This document shows positions 9,009 to 17,884 of a stretch of 64,000 nucleotides of DNA, one piece after another. Position 1 is the stretch's first letter; each line of letters opens with the position of its first letter. The DNA lies in assembly GCA_947039315.1 (NCBI GenBank), contig CAMQYM010000008.1, forward strand, positions 10,412 through 74,411. The letters run 5' to 3'. Position numbers and translations under genes: made by a program. Source of the stretch: Lepagella sp002361155. Lineage in GTDB: Bacteria; Bacteroidota; Bacteroidia; Bacteroidales; Muribaculaceae. Under the pieces are notes generated by a model. The model had not been told where the DNA came from, searched no databases, and saw only the letters and a program-made list of their open reading frames with translations.

Positions 9009-10286
9009 TTACGCTTCCGCAGTCTCCTCATACACCACCTTGCCGGCGACAATCGTGAGCAATACCTTTCCGCGCAATGTGAGGCCATCGAACGGCGTGG
9101 CCTTTCCCATGGAGATGAAATCAGCGGAATCCACCTTGAATTCGCGGTCGAAGTCCACGACAGCGACATCGGCACGATCACCGGGATTCAGACCGCCTGC
9201 GAGTCCGAAAATACGCCTCGGGTTGTCGGCCATGAGCCTGACGAGCTGCGGAAGACCGATGCGCCTGGCGAGCACGGCATAGGTGTAGGCGGCGGGGAGA
9301 GACACCTCGAGACCGGTAACGCCCATTGCACTTTTCTCAAGACCCTGCGCCTTCTCCCGGGCCGAATGCGGAGCATGATCGGATGCGATGCAGTCGACGG
9401 TGCCGTCGGCTATACCCTCCAGGATGGCCTCGCGGTCGGCGGAGGAACGGAGCGGAGGATTCATCTTGAAGCGGCCTTCCTCCTTGAGGTCAGCGTCGCA
9501 AAATGCAAGATAATGGGCTCCCGTCTCGCAGGTTACCGGGAGACCTTCGGCCTTGGCCCGGCGCACCAGCCCGACGCTCTCGCGGGTTGAGACGTGGCAG
9601 ATATGAAGCCGGCAGCCGGTTTCCCGCGCAAGCCGGATGTCTCGTTCCACTTCCCGCCATTCGCTTTCGGAGCAGATGCCACGGTGACCATGCAGCCGTG
9701 CATAATCCCCTTCGTGAATATAGCCGCCGCGCAACATAGAGTCGACCTCGCAATGTGCGGCGAGCACCTTTCCGGTGGCCGCAATTCCGCGCATGGCGCG
9801 GCGCATCACGTCCTCACTCTGTACGCCGGTACCGTCATCGGAGAATCCGGCTACATCCGGTGCCAGCGCACCATAGTCGACAAGAGTCTCTCCCATCCGT
9901 TTGCCGGTGATGGAGGCGTAAGGCAACACCTCGACACAGGCGTCGCGCCGGATTATGTCCAGCTGCATGTCGAGAGCCTCGCGGCAGTCCGGCACGGGAT
10001 TGAGATTCGGCATGGCGCACACCGTGGTGAATCCGCCGCGCGCGGCGGCCCTGGTGCCTGCGGCGATGGTCTCCTTGTAGGAATAACCCGGTTCGCGGAG
10101 GTGCACATGGACATCTACCAGGCCCGGGAGCACCTCGTGACTTCCTGCATTGATGACCCTGATTCCGGCAGGAAGCCCGACGAACGCGCCGCGCTCCCTG
10201 ACAATGCCATCCTCGATCAGGATGGTTCCGGCCGAAAAGCCCTCGCCGTCCCAGATTCTTTCGCCTGTAATCGCTATTGTTCCCAT
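9009..10286 (-). CDS. pyrC: Dihydroorotase (class I)
   Basis: Zinc amidohydrolase that cyclises carbamoyl aspartate to dihydroorotate. The 425 residues carry the metal motif H60-V-H62-L-R64 (VDVHVHLREPGYSYKE), further metal or substrate residues in AAHCEVD and LHICHVSTRES, and the catalytic aspartate in CIASDHAPHS. Length and motif spacing fit the bacterial class I enzyme rather than the shorter E. coli class II. It is 39 bp after carB in the pyr operon. Confidence 0.94.
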   Translation of the reverse strand: MGTIAITGERIWDGEGFSAGTILIEDGIVRERGAFVGLPAGIRVINAGSHEVLPGLVDVHVHLREPGYSYKETIAAGTRAAARGGFTTVCAMPNLNPVPDCREALDMQLDIIRRDACVEVLPYASITGKRMGETLVDYGALAPDVAGFSDDGTGVQSEDVMRRAMRGIAATGKVLAAHCEVDSMLRGGYIHEGDYARLHGHRGICSESEWREVERDIRLARETGCRLHICHVSTRESVGLVRRAKAEGLPVTCETGAHYLAFCDADLKEEGRFKMNPPLRSSADREAILEGIADGTVDCIASDHAPHSAREKAQGLEKSAMGVTGLEVSLPAAYTYAVLARRIGLPQLVRLMADNPRRIFGLAGGLNPGDRADVAVVDFDREFKVDSADFISMGKATPFDGLTLRGKVLLTIVAGKVVYEETAEA

Positions 10287-10325
10287 TTATATTCAGATTC
10301 TTTCCAGAGTGTACAAGGAATCCTG

Positions 10326-13300
10326 TCAGAACTCCTGCCAGCTGCGTATCTCGATGTCGGCAGGAGTCATCGCGCAGAATGCGCGTATGAACGCCGACGC
10401 GAGGCGTGCGTTGGTGATCAGAGGTATATTGAGGTCGACGGCGGCGCGGCGGATACGATATCCGTTGGTTATCTCCTTGTCGGAATTATTCCTCGGGATG
10501 TTCACCACAAGATCGATCTCGTGATTGTGCAGGAGGTCGAGCGCCTGAGGGGCGCCTTCCTGGTCGGGCCAGTATGCGCGTGTGGACTCTATGCCATTCT
10601 CCACAAGATGGCGGTAGGTACCTTCGGTGGCATAGATATTGTACCCGTTCTCGCGCAGATACTTGGCGGCGTCGAGAAGAGCTGCCTTCTGCTTGCCGTT
10701 GCCCGACGAGATAAGGATGTTCTTCTTAGGGATGGTATTGCCGGTGGAGAGCATGGCCGTGAGAAGCGCGGAGCGTGCGTCCTCGCCGAGACAGCCCACC
10801 TCGCCGGTCGACACCATGTCGACACTGAGTTTCGGATCGGCATTCTGCAGACGGTTGAACGAGAACTGGCTCGCCTTCACTCCCACGTAGTCAAGATCGA
10901 ACACACTCTTGTCGGGCTTCGAGACGGGAAGTCCGAGCATGATTCTTGTGGCAAGCTCTATAAAATTGATTTTCAAAACCTTGCTGACAAACGGAAAACT
11001 TCTTGAGGCGCGCAGATTGCACTCTATCACCTTGATATCGTTGTCGCGGGCGAGGAACTGGATATTGAATGGTCCCGAAATCTGGAGCTCGCGTGCAATC
11101 TTCTTGGAAATCTTCTTGATGCGGCGGGCAGTCTCCACATACAGTTTCTGCGGCGGGAACTGGATGGTGGCATCGCCTGAATGGACGCCTGCAAACTCCA
11201 CATGCTCAGAGATGGCGTAAGCGATGATCTCTCCGTTTTTAGCCACGGCATCCATCTCCACCTCCTTGGCGTGCTCGAGGAAACGGCTCACCACCACCGG
11301 ATGCTTCTTGGATACATTGGCGGCAAGTGTAAGGAAATTCTCGAGCTGGCTGCGGTCGGCACATACATTCATAGCGGCGCCGGAAAGCACGTATGACGGA
11401 CGGACCAGGACGGGGAAGCCCACGCGGTCCACAAAGCGGTTTATGTCGTCCATGGAAGTCAGCGCGCTCCATTCCGGCTGGTCCACGCCGATGCGTCCGA
11501 GCATTGCGGAAAATTTCTCGCGGTCCTCGGCGTTGTCGATATTCTGAGCGGAAGTACCAAGGAGTCTCACGCCGGCCTGGTCGAGACGCAAGGCGAGGTT
11601 GTTGGGAATCTGACCGCCGGTGGACACGACCACCCCGTGCGGACTCTCGAGATCGAGAATGTCGAGGACGCGCTCGAAAGAAAGCTCGTCGAAATATAGA
11701 CGGTCGCAGATGTCGTAGTCGGTCGACACAGTCTCCGGATTATAGTTCACCATCACGGATCGGTAACCCTCCTTGCGGATGGTGTCGAGAGCCTGGACTC
11801 CGCACCAGTCGAACTCCACGGAACTGCCGATGCGGTAGGCACCAGATCCGAGCACCACCACCGAGCGTCCGTCGTTTTCATAATTGATGTCGTTCTCCTC
11901 GCCTCCGTATGTGAGGTACAGGTAATTGGTACGTGCCGGATACTCGGCGGCGAGAGTGTCTATCTGCTTTACGCATGGTATTATGCCGAGAGCCTTGCGG
12001 CGACGGCGCACCAGCGTGATCGCCTCCTCCATATCATGGTCTTTTTCCATGCCTATGGCGCGTCCGATCTGGAAATCGGAGAATCCGAGGCGCTTCGCCT
12101 CGCGCAGGAGGTCGGCGGGAATGGCCTCGAGGCTGTCGTATCCATGCAGACGGAGGTCCACGTCATGGATCTTCTTGAGCTTATGCAGGAACCAGCGGTC
12201 GATCTTGGTAAGTTCATGGATGCGGTCTACGGTGTAACCGTTGTCGAACGCTTTTTCAATCACGAATATACGCTTGTCGGTCGGGGCCGCGAGCGCATGC
12301 TCCACATCGTCGATCTCAATCTCCTTGTTGTCGACAAAACCGTGCATGCCCTGCCCTATCATGCGGAGGCCCTTCTGGATTGCCTCCTCGAAATTGCGAC
12401 CGATGGCCATCACCTCACCCACCGACTTCATGCTGGACTCGAGTTCGCGACTCACTTTGCGGAACTTGCCGAGATCCCAGCGCGGAATCTTGCACACCAC
12501 ATAGTCAAGCGCAGGCTCGAAGAAAGCAGGCGTGGTCTTGGTCACGGAATTGGAGAGTTCGAAAAGCCCGTATCCGAGGGCAAGCTTCGCAGCCACAAAG
12601 GCGAGCGGATATCCGGTGGCCTTTGAGGCGAGGGCCGAGGAGCGGCTGAGACGGGCATTGACCTCGATCACCCGGTAGTCTTCCGAATCGGGACAGAGTG
12701 CGAACTGCACATTGCATTCGCCGACTATGCCGATATGGTTCGCGATACGGATGGAGAGTTCGCGCAGCTTGTGATACTCCGAATTGGTAAGCGTCTGCGA
12801 CGGAGCAACAACGATACTCTCGCCGGTATGGATGCCGAGTGGGTCGAAATTCTCCATATTGCAGACGGTGATACAGTTGCCGAAACGGTCACGCACCACC
12901 TCATATTCGATTTCCTTCCAGCCTTTGAGACTCTTCTCGACGAGCACCTGGGGGGAGAAGGAAAAAGCCTTCTCAGCAAGACGGCGGAGTTCGTCGGCAT
13001 TGTCGCAGAAGCCTGAACCGAGTCCGCCGAGCGCGTATGCGGCACGGAGGATAACCGGATAACCGAGCTCTTCGGCCGCGCGGAGAGCCTGGTCGATGTT
13101 CTCGCAGGCCTCGCTGGCGATGGTCCTGACGTCAATCTCGCGCAGCTTGTCGACGAAAATCTCGCGGTCCTCGGTGTTTATGATTGCCTGGACGGGGGTA
13201 CCGAGCACCCGGACGCCGTACTTCTCGAGCACACCCTGACGGAAGAGTTCCACGCCACAGTTGAGAGCGGTCTGTCCTCCGAAAGCGAGAAGTATGCCCT

Positions 13301-13559
13301 GGGGACGTTCGCGGGCAATCACCTTCTCGACAAAGAAGGGGGTGACGGGAAGGAAATAGATATGGTCGGCGACACCCTCGCTGGTCTGCACCGTCGCGAT
13401 GTTGGGATTGATCAGCACCGTCTCGATGCCTTCTTCGCGGAGGGCCTTCAGCGCCTGAGAGCCGGAATAGTCGAACTCTCCGGCCTCGCCTATCTTGAGA
13501 GCGCCCGAGCCGAGCACGAGCACCTTCTTTATCTCTTTATTATCGAATTGGTCAGTCAT
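10326..13559 (-). CDS. carB: Carbamoyl-phosphate synthase large chain
   Basis: Makes carbamoyl phosphate from bicarbonate, ATP and the ammonia delivered by CarA. The 1077 residues contain the two homologous ATP-grasp halves: first half starting KKVLVLGSGALKIGEAGEFDYSG, second starting VVVLGSGAYRIGSSVEFDWCGVQA. Between them is an oligomerisation region, and at the end an MGS-like allosteric domain (about 930-1077, KQKAALLDAAKYLRENGYNIYATEGTY). Full length for the family. It follows carA by 25 bp. No arginine genes lie nearby, so in this context it serves pyrimidines, though it may also feed arginine synthesis. Confidence 0.97.
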   Translation of the reverse strand: MTDQFDNKEIKKVLVLGSGALKIGEAGEFDYSGSQALKALREEGIETVLINPNIATVQTSEGVADHIYFLPVTPFFVEKVIARERPQGILLAFGGQTALNCGVELFRQGVLEKYGVRVLGTPVQAIINTEDREIFVDKLREIDVRTIASEACENIDQALRAAEELGYPVILRAAYALGGLGSGFCDNADELRRLAEKAFSFSPQVLVEKSLKGWKEIEYEVVRDRFGNCITVCNMENFDPLGIHTGESIVVAPSQTLTNSEYHKLRELSIRIANHIGIVGECNVQFALCPDSEDYRVIEVNARLSRSSALASKATGYPLAFVAAKLALGYGLFELSNSVTKTTPAFFEPALDYVVCKIPRWDLGKFRKVSRELESSMKSVGEVMAIGRNFEEAIQKGLRMIGQGMHGFVDNKEIEIDDVEHALAAPTDKRIFVIEKAFDNGYTVDRIHELTKIDRWFLHKLKKIHDVDLRLHGYDSLEAIPADLLREAKRLGFSDFQIGRAIGMEKDHDMEEAITLVRRRRKALGIIPCVKQIDTLAAEYPARTNYLYLTYGGEENDINYENDGRSVVVLGSGAYRIGSSVEFDWCGVQALDTIRKEGYRSVMVNYNPETVSTDYDICDRLYFDELSFERVLDILDLESPHGVVVSTGGQIPNNLALRLDQAGVRLLGTSAQNIDNAEDREKFSAMLGRIGVDQPEWSALTSMDDINRFVDRVGFPVLVRPSYVLSGAAMNVCADRSQLENFLTLAANVSKKHPVVVSRFLEHAKEVEMDAVAKNGEIIAYAISEHVEFAGVHSGDATIQFPPQKLYVETARRIKKISKKIARELQISGPFNIQFLARDNDIKVIECNLRASRSFPFVSKVLKINFIELATRIMLGLPVSKPDKSVFDLDYVGVKASQFSFNRLQNADPKLSVDMVSTGEVGCLGEDARSALLTAMLSTGNTIPKKNILISSGNGKQKAALLDAAKYLRENGYNIYATEGTYRHLVENGIESTRAYWPDQEGAPQALDLLHNHEIDLVVNIPRNNSDKEITNGYRIRRAAVDLNIPLITNARLASAFIRAFCAMTPADIEIRSWQEF

Positions 13560-13584
13560 TTCAGTTCACTTTTACGGTTCCGGA

Positions 13585-14667
13585 TTACAGGAGGGAAATA
13601 AAATCGTCGAAAAGGAATTCTGTGTCCACCGGACCGCCGCAAGCCTCAGGATGGAACTGCGACGACTTCCAGGGACGGGTGCGATGACGGATACCCTCGT
13701 TGCTGCCGTCGTTCATGTTGGTAAAGAGAGGTTCCCAATCTTCGGGAAGAGAGGATGCGTCGACGGCAAAGCCATGGTTCTGGCTGGTGATAAAACACCG
13801 CTCGGACCCTTCAAGGCGGACGGGCTGGTTGTGGCTCCGGTGGCCGTACTTGAGCTTATAGATGGTTGCTCCGGCGGCTTTGGCAAGGAGCTGGTTTCCC
13901 ATACAGATACCCATCAGCGGGCGCCGTTCCTCCGGATTCGAGATAAACTTCCGGATGTTCTCCACGGTGGCTGAGCAGGTGTCGGGGTTACCGGGGCCAT
14001 TGGACAGGAAGAGGCCGTCGAACTCGAGGTTATTGAAATCATAGTCCCAGGGTACGCGGACCACCTCCACTCCGCGCCTTAAAAGACAACGGACAATGTT
14101 GTTTTTCGCACCGCAGTCCACAAGTACCACGCGCTTGCGACCCTCTCCGGCACCATAAGTGACCGGTTCCTTAACGGATACGCGCTCCACGAAATTGATG
14201 CCGTTGTAATCCTCCCCGCCGGGAGAATCGGAGCAACCTTCCACACGGAGCGTACCTGTCATAACGCCGTTTTCACGAAGAATTTTCGTAAGGCGGCGCG
14301 TGTCGATGCCTGTGATGGCCGGCACCTTTTCGCGACAGAGCCAGTCGGCAAGGCTCCCGCGGGCGTTCCAGTGGCTGAACTCATCGGAATAATCGCTCAC
14401 GATGAGCGCACGGGGATGAATCCGATCGCTTTCGGCGAACTGCTCCATGCCGTCGACGGCGACATCGAGCGGGGGCGTTCCGTAGTTGCCGACGAGCGGA
14501 TACGTGAGGACCATCAGCTGGCCTGCGTACGATGGGTCGGTCAGACTCTCGGGATAGCCGGTCATTGCGGTGTTGAAGACCACCTCTCCGGACACGTTGC
14601 CTTCGTAGCCGAACGAGTATCCCTCGAAACGGCTTCCGTCGTCAAGCTGCAAGGTTGCTTTTTTCAT
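13585..14667 (-). CDS. carA: Carbamoyl-phosphate synthase small chain (glutaminase)
   Basis: Class I glutamine amidotransferase that releases ammonia for CarB. The 360 residues have the CPSase small-chain N-terminal domain (FEGYSFGYEGNVSGEVVFNTAMTGYPE) and a C-terminal glutaminase with the nucleophile Cys in LMGICMGNQLLAKAAG and the His-Glu pair in SSQFHPEACGGP. Its ATG overlaps the stop of the upstream PurF-like gene (ATGA), so translation of the two is probably coupled. Confidence 0.96.
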   Translation of the reverse strand: MKKATLQLDDGSRFEGYSFGYEGNVSGEVVFNTAMTGYPESLTDPSYAGQLMVLTYPLVGNYGTPPLDVAVDGMEQFAESDRIHPRALIVSDYSDEFSHWNARGSLADWLCREKVPAITGIDTRRLTKILRENGVMTGTLRVEGCSDSPGGEDYNGINFVERVSVKEPVTYGAGEGRKRVVLVDCGAKNNIVRCLLRRGVEVVRVPWDYDFNNLEFDGLFLSNGPGNPDTCSATVENIRKFISNPEERRPLMGICMGNQLLAKAAGATIYKLKYGHRSHNQPVRLEGSERCFITSQNHGFAVDASSLPEDWEPLFTNMNDGSNEGIRHRTRPWKSSQFHPEACGGPVDTEFLFDDFISLL

Positions 14668-16547
14668 TTCTTATATATTTCTTCGATATAATTTATAAAT
14701 GCTTCGTTGATGCGGCGCACTCCGCCGGGAGTGGGATAGTCGCCGGAGAAATACCAGTCGCCTGGACTGTCGGGGCATGCGTCGTGCAGACCATCGAGCG
14801 ACTGATAGACAATATGGATTTCGGTGTCTACTCCCGAAGGACGCACCATCTCGGCGATTTTTTCCGAGATTTCCTTGTCTGTGAAGAGAGCGTAAAGGCG
14901 CTTCACATGGTTCACCATACGCCCCGCGGAGAGAGACCGCTGTGCGAGACAGTCCTGATAAATCTCCTCCACCACACTCCGGAGTCCACGTTCGCCGGCA
15001 AGCCGCATGGCCGCACGGAAGGCGATGAATTCATCCATCCGTGCCATATCGATGCCATAATAGTCCGGATAACGCACCTGCGGACTGCTGCTCACCACCA
15101 CTATCCGCTTGGGAGAGAGGCGGTCGAGGATGCGGAGGATGCTTTCGCAAAGAGTAGTGCCGCGGACAATGCTGTCGTCGATCACCACAAGATTATCTAC
15201 ACCTGGACGCAGCGAGCCGTAAGTGATGTCGTAGACATGGGCCGCAAGATCGTTGCGGGAACTGCCCTCGGATATGAACGTGCGCAATTTTATATCCTTC
15301 CAGGCCACCTTCTCGGTACGGATGCGGCGGGCGAGGATCTTCTCGAGCTGTTCGGGAGTGAGTTTGCCCTCGGCTCCGATAATCTCCCGCGCCTTGCACT
15401 TGTTGAGGTATTCGTTGAATCCCTGAGCCATTCCGAAGAAAGCGCTCTCCGCGGTGTTGGGGATGTATGAGAAGACGGTGTCATCAATCTCGCCGTCGAT
15501 GGCCTCAAGGATAGGCCCGACAAGATTCCGGCCGAGCTGCTTGCGCTCCCGATAGATGTCGACATCGGAACCACGGCTGAAATACACCCTCTCGAATGAG
15601 CATGGAAGCACCCTCTCCGGCTCCATGATCCGCTCGAGGCGCATTTTTCCGGAACGGGAGATGACCACGGCCTGTCCAGGCATCAGCTCCCTGATCTCAG
15701 AGGCTTCGACATTGAAAGTGGTCTGGAGCACTGGTCGCTCGGAAGCGAGAGCCCAGACTTCGTCGTCGGCGTACCAGAACGCGGGACGTATGCCCCAGGG
15801 ATCGCGCATGGCGAAAGCCTCGCCCGAACCGGTGACTCCACACAGCACATAGCCTCCGTCCCACACCGGCGCGGACTCGCGTAGCGGCGCGGCCACATCG
15901 ATGTTGCGCTCTATGTATTCAGTGATGTCGGTATCGGAAAGGCCCTTGGCAAGAGCTTCGTTGAAACGGCGCTCGCTTTCGCGGTCCAGCCTGTGGCCAA
16001 GCTGCTCCAGTAGTATATAGGTGTCGGAGATCATGCGGGGATGCTGTCCCTTGACGGCGATGGCGCTGAAGATCTCGTCGACATTGGTCATGTTGAAATT
16101 GGCACAGATGCAAAGATTTTTCGCCCTCCAGTTGCTCCGTCTCAGAAAAGGATGGACATAGGAAAGGCCGCTCTTTCCCGTTGTCGAGTAACGGAGGTGT
16201 CCCATATAGATCTCTCCGGAATAGGGAATGTGGCGGCCTGCGAAATCAGAATCCTCAAGTTCATCGGGAGCGAACCCCCTGAACTTCTCATGGACGGCGG
16301 CAAAGACCTTTTTAATGGCCTCGTTTCCCTCGGCCCGCTCTCTGTAAAGGAACTCTTCGCCCGGAGCGGCATTCATCTTGAGACATGCAAGTCCGGCACC
16401 TTCCTGACCCCGGTTATGCTGCTTCTCCATCATGAGATAGAGCTTGTTGAGACCATACATCCAGGTGCCATATTTGCGGCGATAGTGATCCAGAGGCTTC
16501 ATCAGCCTCACCATGGCCACTCCGCATTCATGTTTAAGTTGTTCCAT
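14664..16547 (-). CDS. Divergent PurF-like amidophosphoribosyltransferase, first gene of the pyr operon
   Basis: About 627 aa: an N-terminal class II (Ntn) glutaminase domain and a C-terminal phosphoribosyltransferase domain with an intact PRPP loop VVIDDSIVRGTT near residues 455-466. The start at 16547 is used because the promoter -7 box covers the upstream in-frame ATG at 16568, and AAAGAGAG precedes this ATG. Cys8 follows a short leader LKHE, as in Bacillus PurF, which is processed to expose Cys. Differences from ordinary PurF: over 100 residues longer, the oxyanion motif HNGN reads ANFN (149-152), and a long insert replaces the usual NRYVGRTF segment. It may be a true PurF of the Bacteroidetes type or a paralogue with another acceptor; its place ahead of carA hints at coordination of purine and pyrimidine synthesis. 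Confidence 0.8.
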   Translation of the reverse strand: MEQLKHECGVAMVRLMKPLDHYRRKYGTWMYGLNKLYLMMEKQHNRGQEGAGLACLKMNAAPGEEFLYRERAEGNEAIKKVFAAVHEKFRGFAPDELEDSDFAGRHIPYSGEIYMGHLRYSTTGKSGLSYVHPFLRRSNWRAKNLCICANFNMTNVDEIFSAIAVKGQHPRMISDTYILLEQLGHRLDRESERRFNEALAKGLSDTDITEYIERNIDVAAPLRESAPVWDGGYVLCGVTGSGEAFAMRDPWGIRPAFWYADDEVWALASERPVLQTTFNVEASEIRELMPGQAVVISRSGKMRLERIMEPERVLPCSFERVYFSRGSDVDIYRERKQLGRNLVGPILEAIDGEIDDTVFSYIPNTAESAFFGMAQGFNEYLNKCKAREIIGAEGKLTPEQLEKILARRIRTEKVAWKDIKLRTFISEGSSRNDLAAHVYDITYGSLRPGVDNLVVIDDSIVRGTTLCESILRILDRLSPKRIVVVSSSPQVRYPDYYGIDMARMDEFIAFRAAMRLAGERGLRSVVEEIYQDCLAQRSLSAGRMVNHVKRLYALFTDKEISEKIAEMVRPSGVDTEIHIVYQSLDGLHDACPDSPGDWYFSGDYPTPGGVRRINEAFINYIEEIYKK

Positions 16548-16565
16548 GTCGCTCTCTTTGCGGTG

Positions 16566-16597
16566 CAAAGTTAATAAAAAATTCCGGAATCGGCAAG
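16566..16597 (-). promoter_or_regulatory. Promoter of the pyr operon
   Basis: Reading the minus strand: CTTG (-33 type, 16597-16594), a 20-bp gap, then TAACTTTG (16573-16566), the Bacteroidetes -7 box. A transcript would begin roughly 13-15 bases before the ATG at 16547, leaving no room for a long regulatory leader. All nine downstream genes lie close together with no other clear promoter. Confidence 0.75.
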
Positions 16598-16606
16598 TTC
16601 ACCGCT

Positions 16607-16633
16607 TCCCGCTCTCCCCGGGTCCCGCTCTCC
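16607..16633 (-). repeat. Direct repeats just upstream of the pyr promoter (possible operator)
   Basis: On the minus strand GGAGAGCGGGA occurs twice, 16 bp apart (16633-16623 and 16617-16607), followed by a third partial copy, AGCGGTGA, that runs toward the -33 element. The position 10 bp upstream of the -33 box fits an activator or repressor site. The AGCGGG core also occurs in the direct repeat upstream of the purE promoter. Confidence 0.45.
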
Positions 16634-16656
16634 TCAGTTCCTCATTCCCCGTCAGG

Positions 16657-17478
16657 TCAGTATGATTCTTCCACGGTTGGAAAATCCCCGCTTTTCACAT
16701 CCTCGATGTAACGGCCCACGGCATTGTTCACCACCTCGCCGATATTGGCGTATTTGCGGAGGAAGCGCGGGGAGAATCCGTCGTTCATCCCGAGCATGTC
16801 GTGCATCACGAGCACCTGGCCGTCGGTGCCTCCGCCGGCCCCGATACCGATTACCGGTATGGTGAGCGAGCCGGCCACCTGCCGGGCCAGTTCCGCCGGA
16901 ATTTTCTCAAGGACTATGGCAAAGCAGCCTATCTGCTCGAGCATCCTGGCGTCGGACACGAGCTTTTCGGCCTCATCCTTCTCGCGGGCCCTGACATTGT
17001 ATGTCCCGAACTTATTGATGCTCTGAGGGGTCAGACCGAGATGCCCCATCACCGGGATTCCTGCACAGAGTATCCGTTCGATCGACTCCCTGATTTCGGC
17101 TCCACCCTCCATCTTGACAGCCTCCGCATGACTCTCCTTCATGATGCGTATGGCCGAAGCCAATGCTTCCTTGGAATTGCCCTGATATGACCCGAATGGC
17201 AGATCGACAACAACAAGCGCCCGGCGTGTGCCTTTCATCACCGACTTGGCATGATATATCATCTGGTCGAGGGTTATAGGCAGCGTGGTGATGTTTCCCG
17301 CCATAACGTTCGAGGCAGAATCCCCCACAAGAATCACATCTATGCCGGCGCGGTCGATAAGCTTTGCCATCGTGTAGTCGTATGCTGTAAGCATCGAAAT
17401 CTTTTCGCCGCGCGCCTTCATTTCCACCAGCCGGCTGGTGGTCACTTTGCGAACGTTGTCGGTCGTATTGGTTGACAT
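16657..17478 (-). CDS. panB: 3-methyl-2-oxobutanoate hydroxymethyltransferase (ketopantoate)
   Basis: Adds a hydroxymethyl group from methylene-THF to 2-ketoisovalerate, the first step of pantothenate (CoA) synthesis. The 273 residues show the metal-binding LVGDSASNVMAG region, VVVDLPFGSYQ, VKMEGG, GHLGLTPQS and VIGIGAGGGTDGQVLVMHDMLGM, all hallmarks of PanB. Length is normal. It has its own promoter and lies just upstream of the pyr operon on the same strand, without other pantothenate genes. Confidence 0.95.
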   Translation of the reverse strand: MSTNTTDNVRKVTTSRLVEMKARGEKISMLTAYDYTMAKLIDRAGIDVILVGDSASNVMAGNITTLPITLDQMIYHAKSVMKGTRRALVVVDLPFGSYQGNSKEALASAIRIMKESHAEAVKMEGGAEIRESIERILCAGIPVMGHLGLTPQSINKFGTYNVRAREKDEAEKLVSDARMLEQIGCFAIVLEKIPAELARQVAGSLTIPVIGIGAGGGTDGQVLVMHDMLGMNDGFSPRFLRKYANIGEVVNNAVGRYIEDVKSGDFPTVEESY

Positions 17479-17551
17479 AACTCTCTATATTCTCTATTTT
17501 TACATTTTGATTACAGATACAGAGCTGAACGGATCCACCCCTATCAGGCTG

Positions 17552-17582
17552 CAAAGTTACCTATTTTTTCCGAGCGCGCAAA
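17552..17582 (-). promoter_or_regulatory. Promoter of panB
   Basis: Minus strand: TTTG (17582-17579), 19 bp, TAACTTTG (17559-17552). It matches the Bacteroidetes consensus exactly. The 5' untranslated region is about 65-70 bases. Confidence 0.75.
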
Positions 17583-17674
17583 AAAATGCATCCGACTCGA
17601 AACCCGTTTTGCAGCGATAACTCGAAAAAAAGAGCGGAAAGAGAGTGAAAACGAGAGACGGAATATGAATCCGA

Positions 17675-17706
17675 TTTGTCTGTAACAGAAAATTTTTGTA
17701 ACTTTG
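17675..17706 (+). promoter_or_regulatory. Promoter of the exopolysaccharide operon
   Basis: TTTG (17675-17678), 20 bp, TAACTTTG (17699-17706). It leads into an untranslated region of about 170 bases before the first gene. Confidence 0.75.
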
Positions 17707-17712
17707 CGGCCA

Positions 17713-17884
17713 GGATTATGCGAGGCAATCGGACCACCGGAATCAGGGGCAACATTCTACCCCCCGATTACGGCAATCTTTTGTCGGCTAAGACTGCAAC
17801 ATCCTCTCTTCTCTGAGGATTTACTTATTATGACATCGCGCCTCATGGTGTGTATGGCTGTGATGTCGGGGGTACCTCTAAAAC
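17713..17884 (+). promoter_or_regulatory. Structured leader of the exopolysaccharide operon
   Basis: No gene is visible in this stretch. It can fold: AATCGG (17727-17732) pairs with CCGATT (17764-17769), stacked directly on GGGG (17746-17749) with CCCC (17760-17763), leaving a 13-base bulge on the 5' side. A second hairpin ATCCTC/GAGGAT lies at about 17801-17820 and is followed by a T-rich stretch. This may be a regulatory RNA leader. I do not recognise a known riboswitch or an ops/JUMPstart element. Confidence 0.4.
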
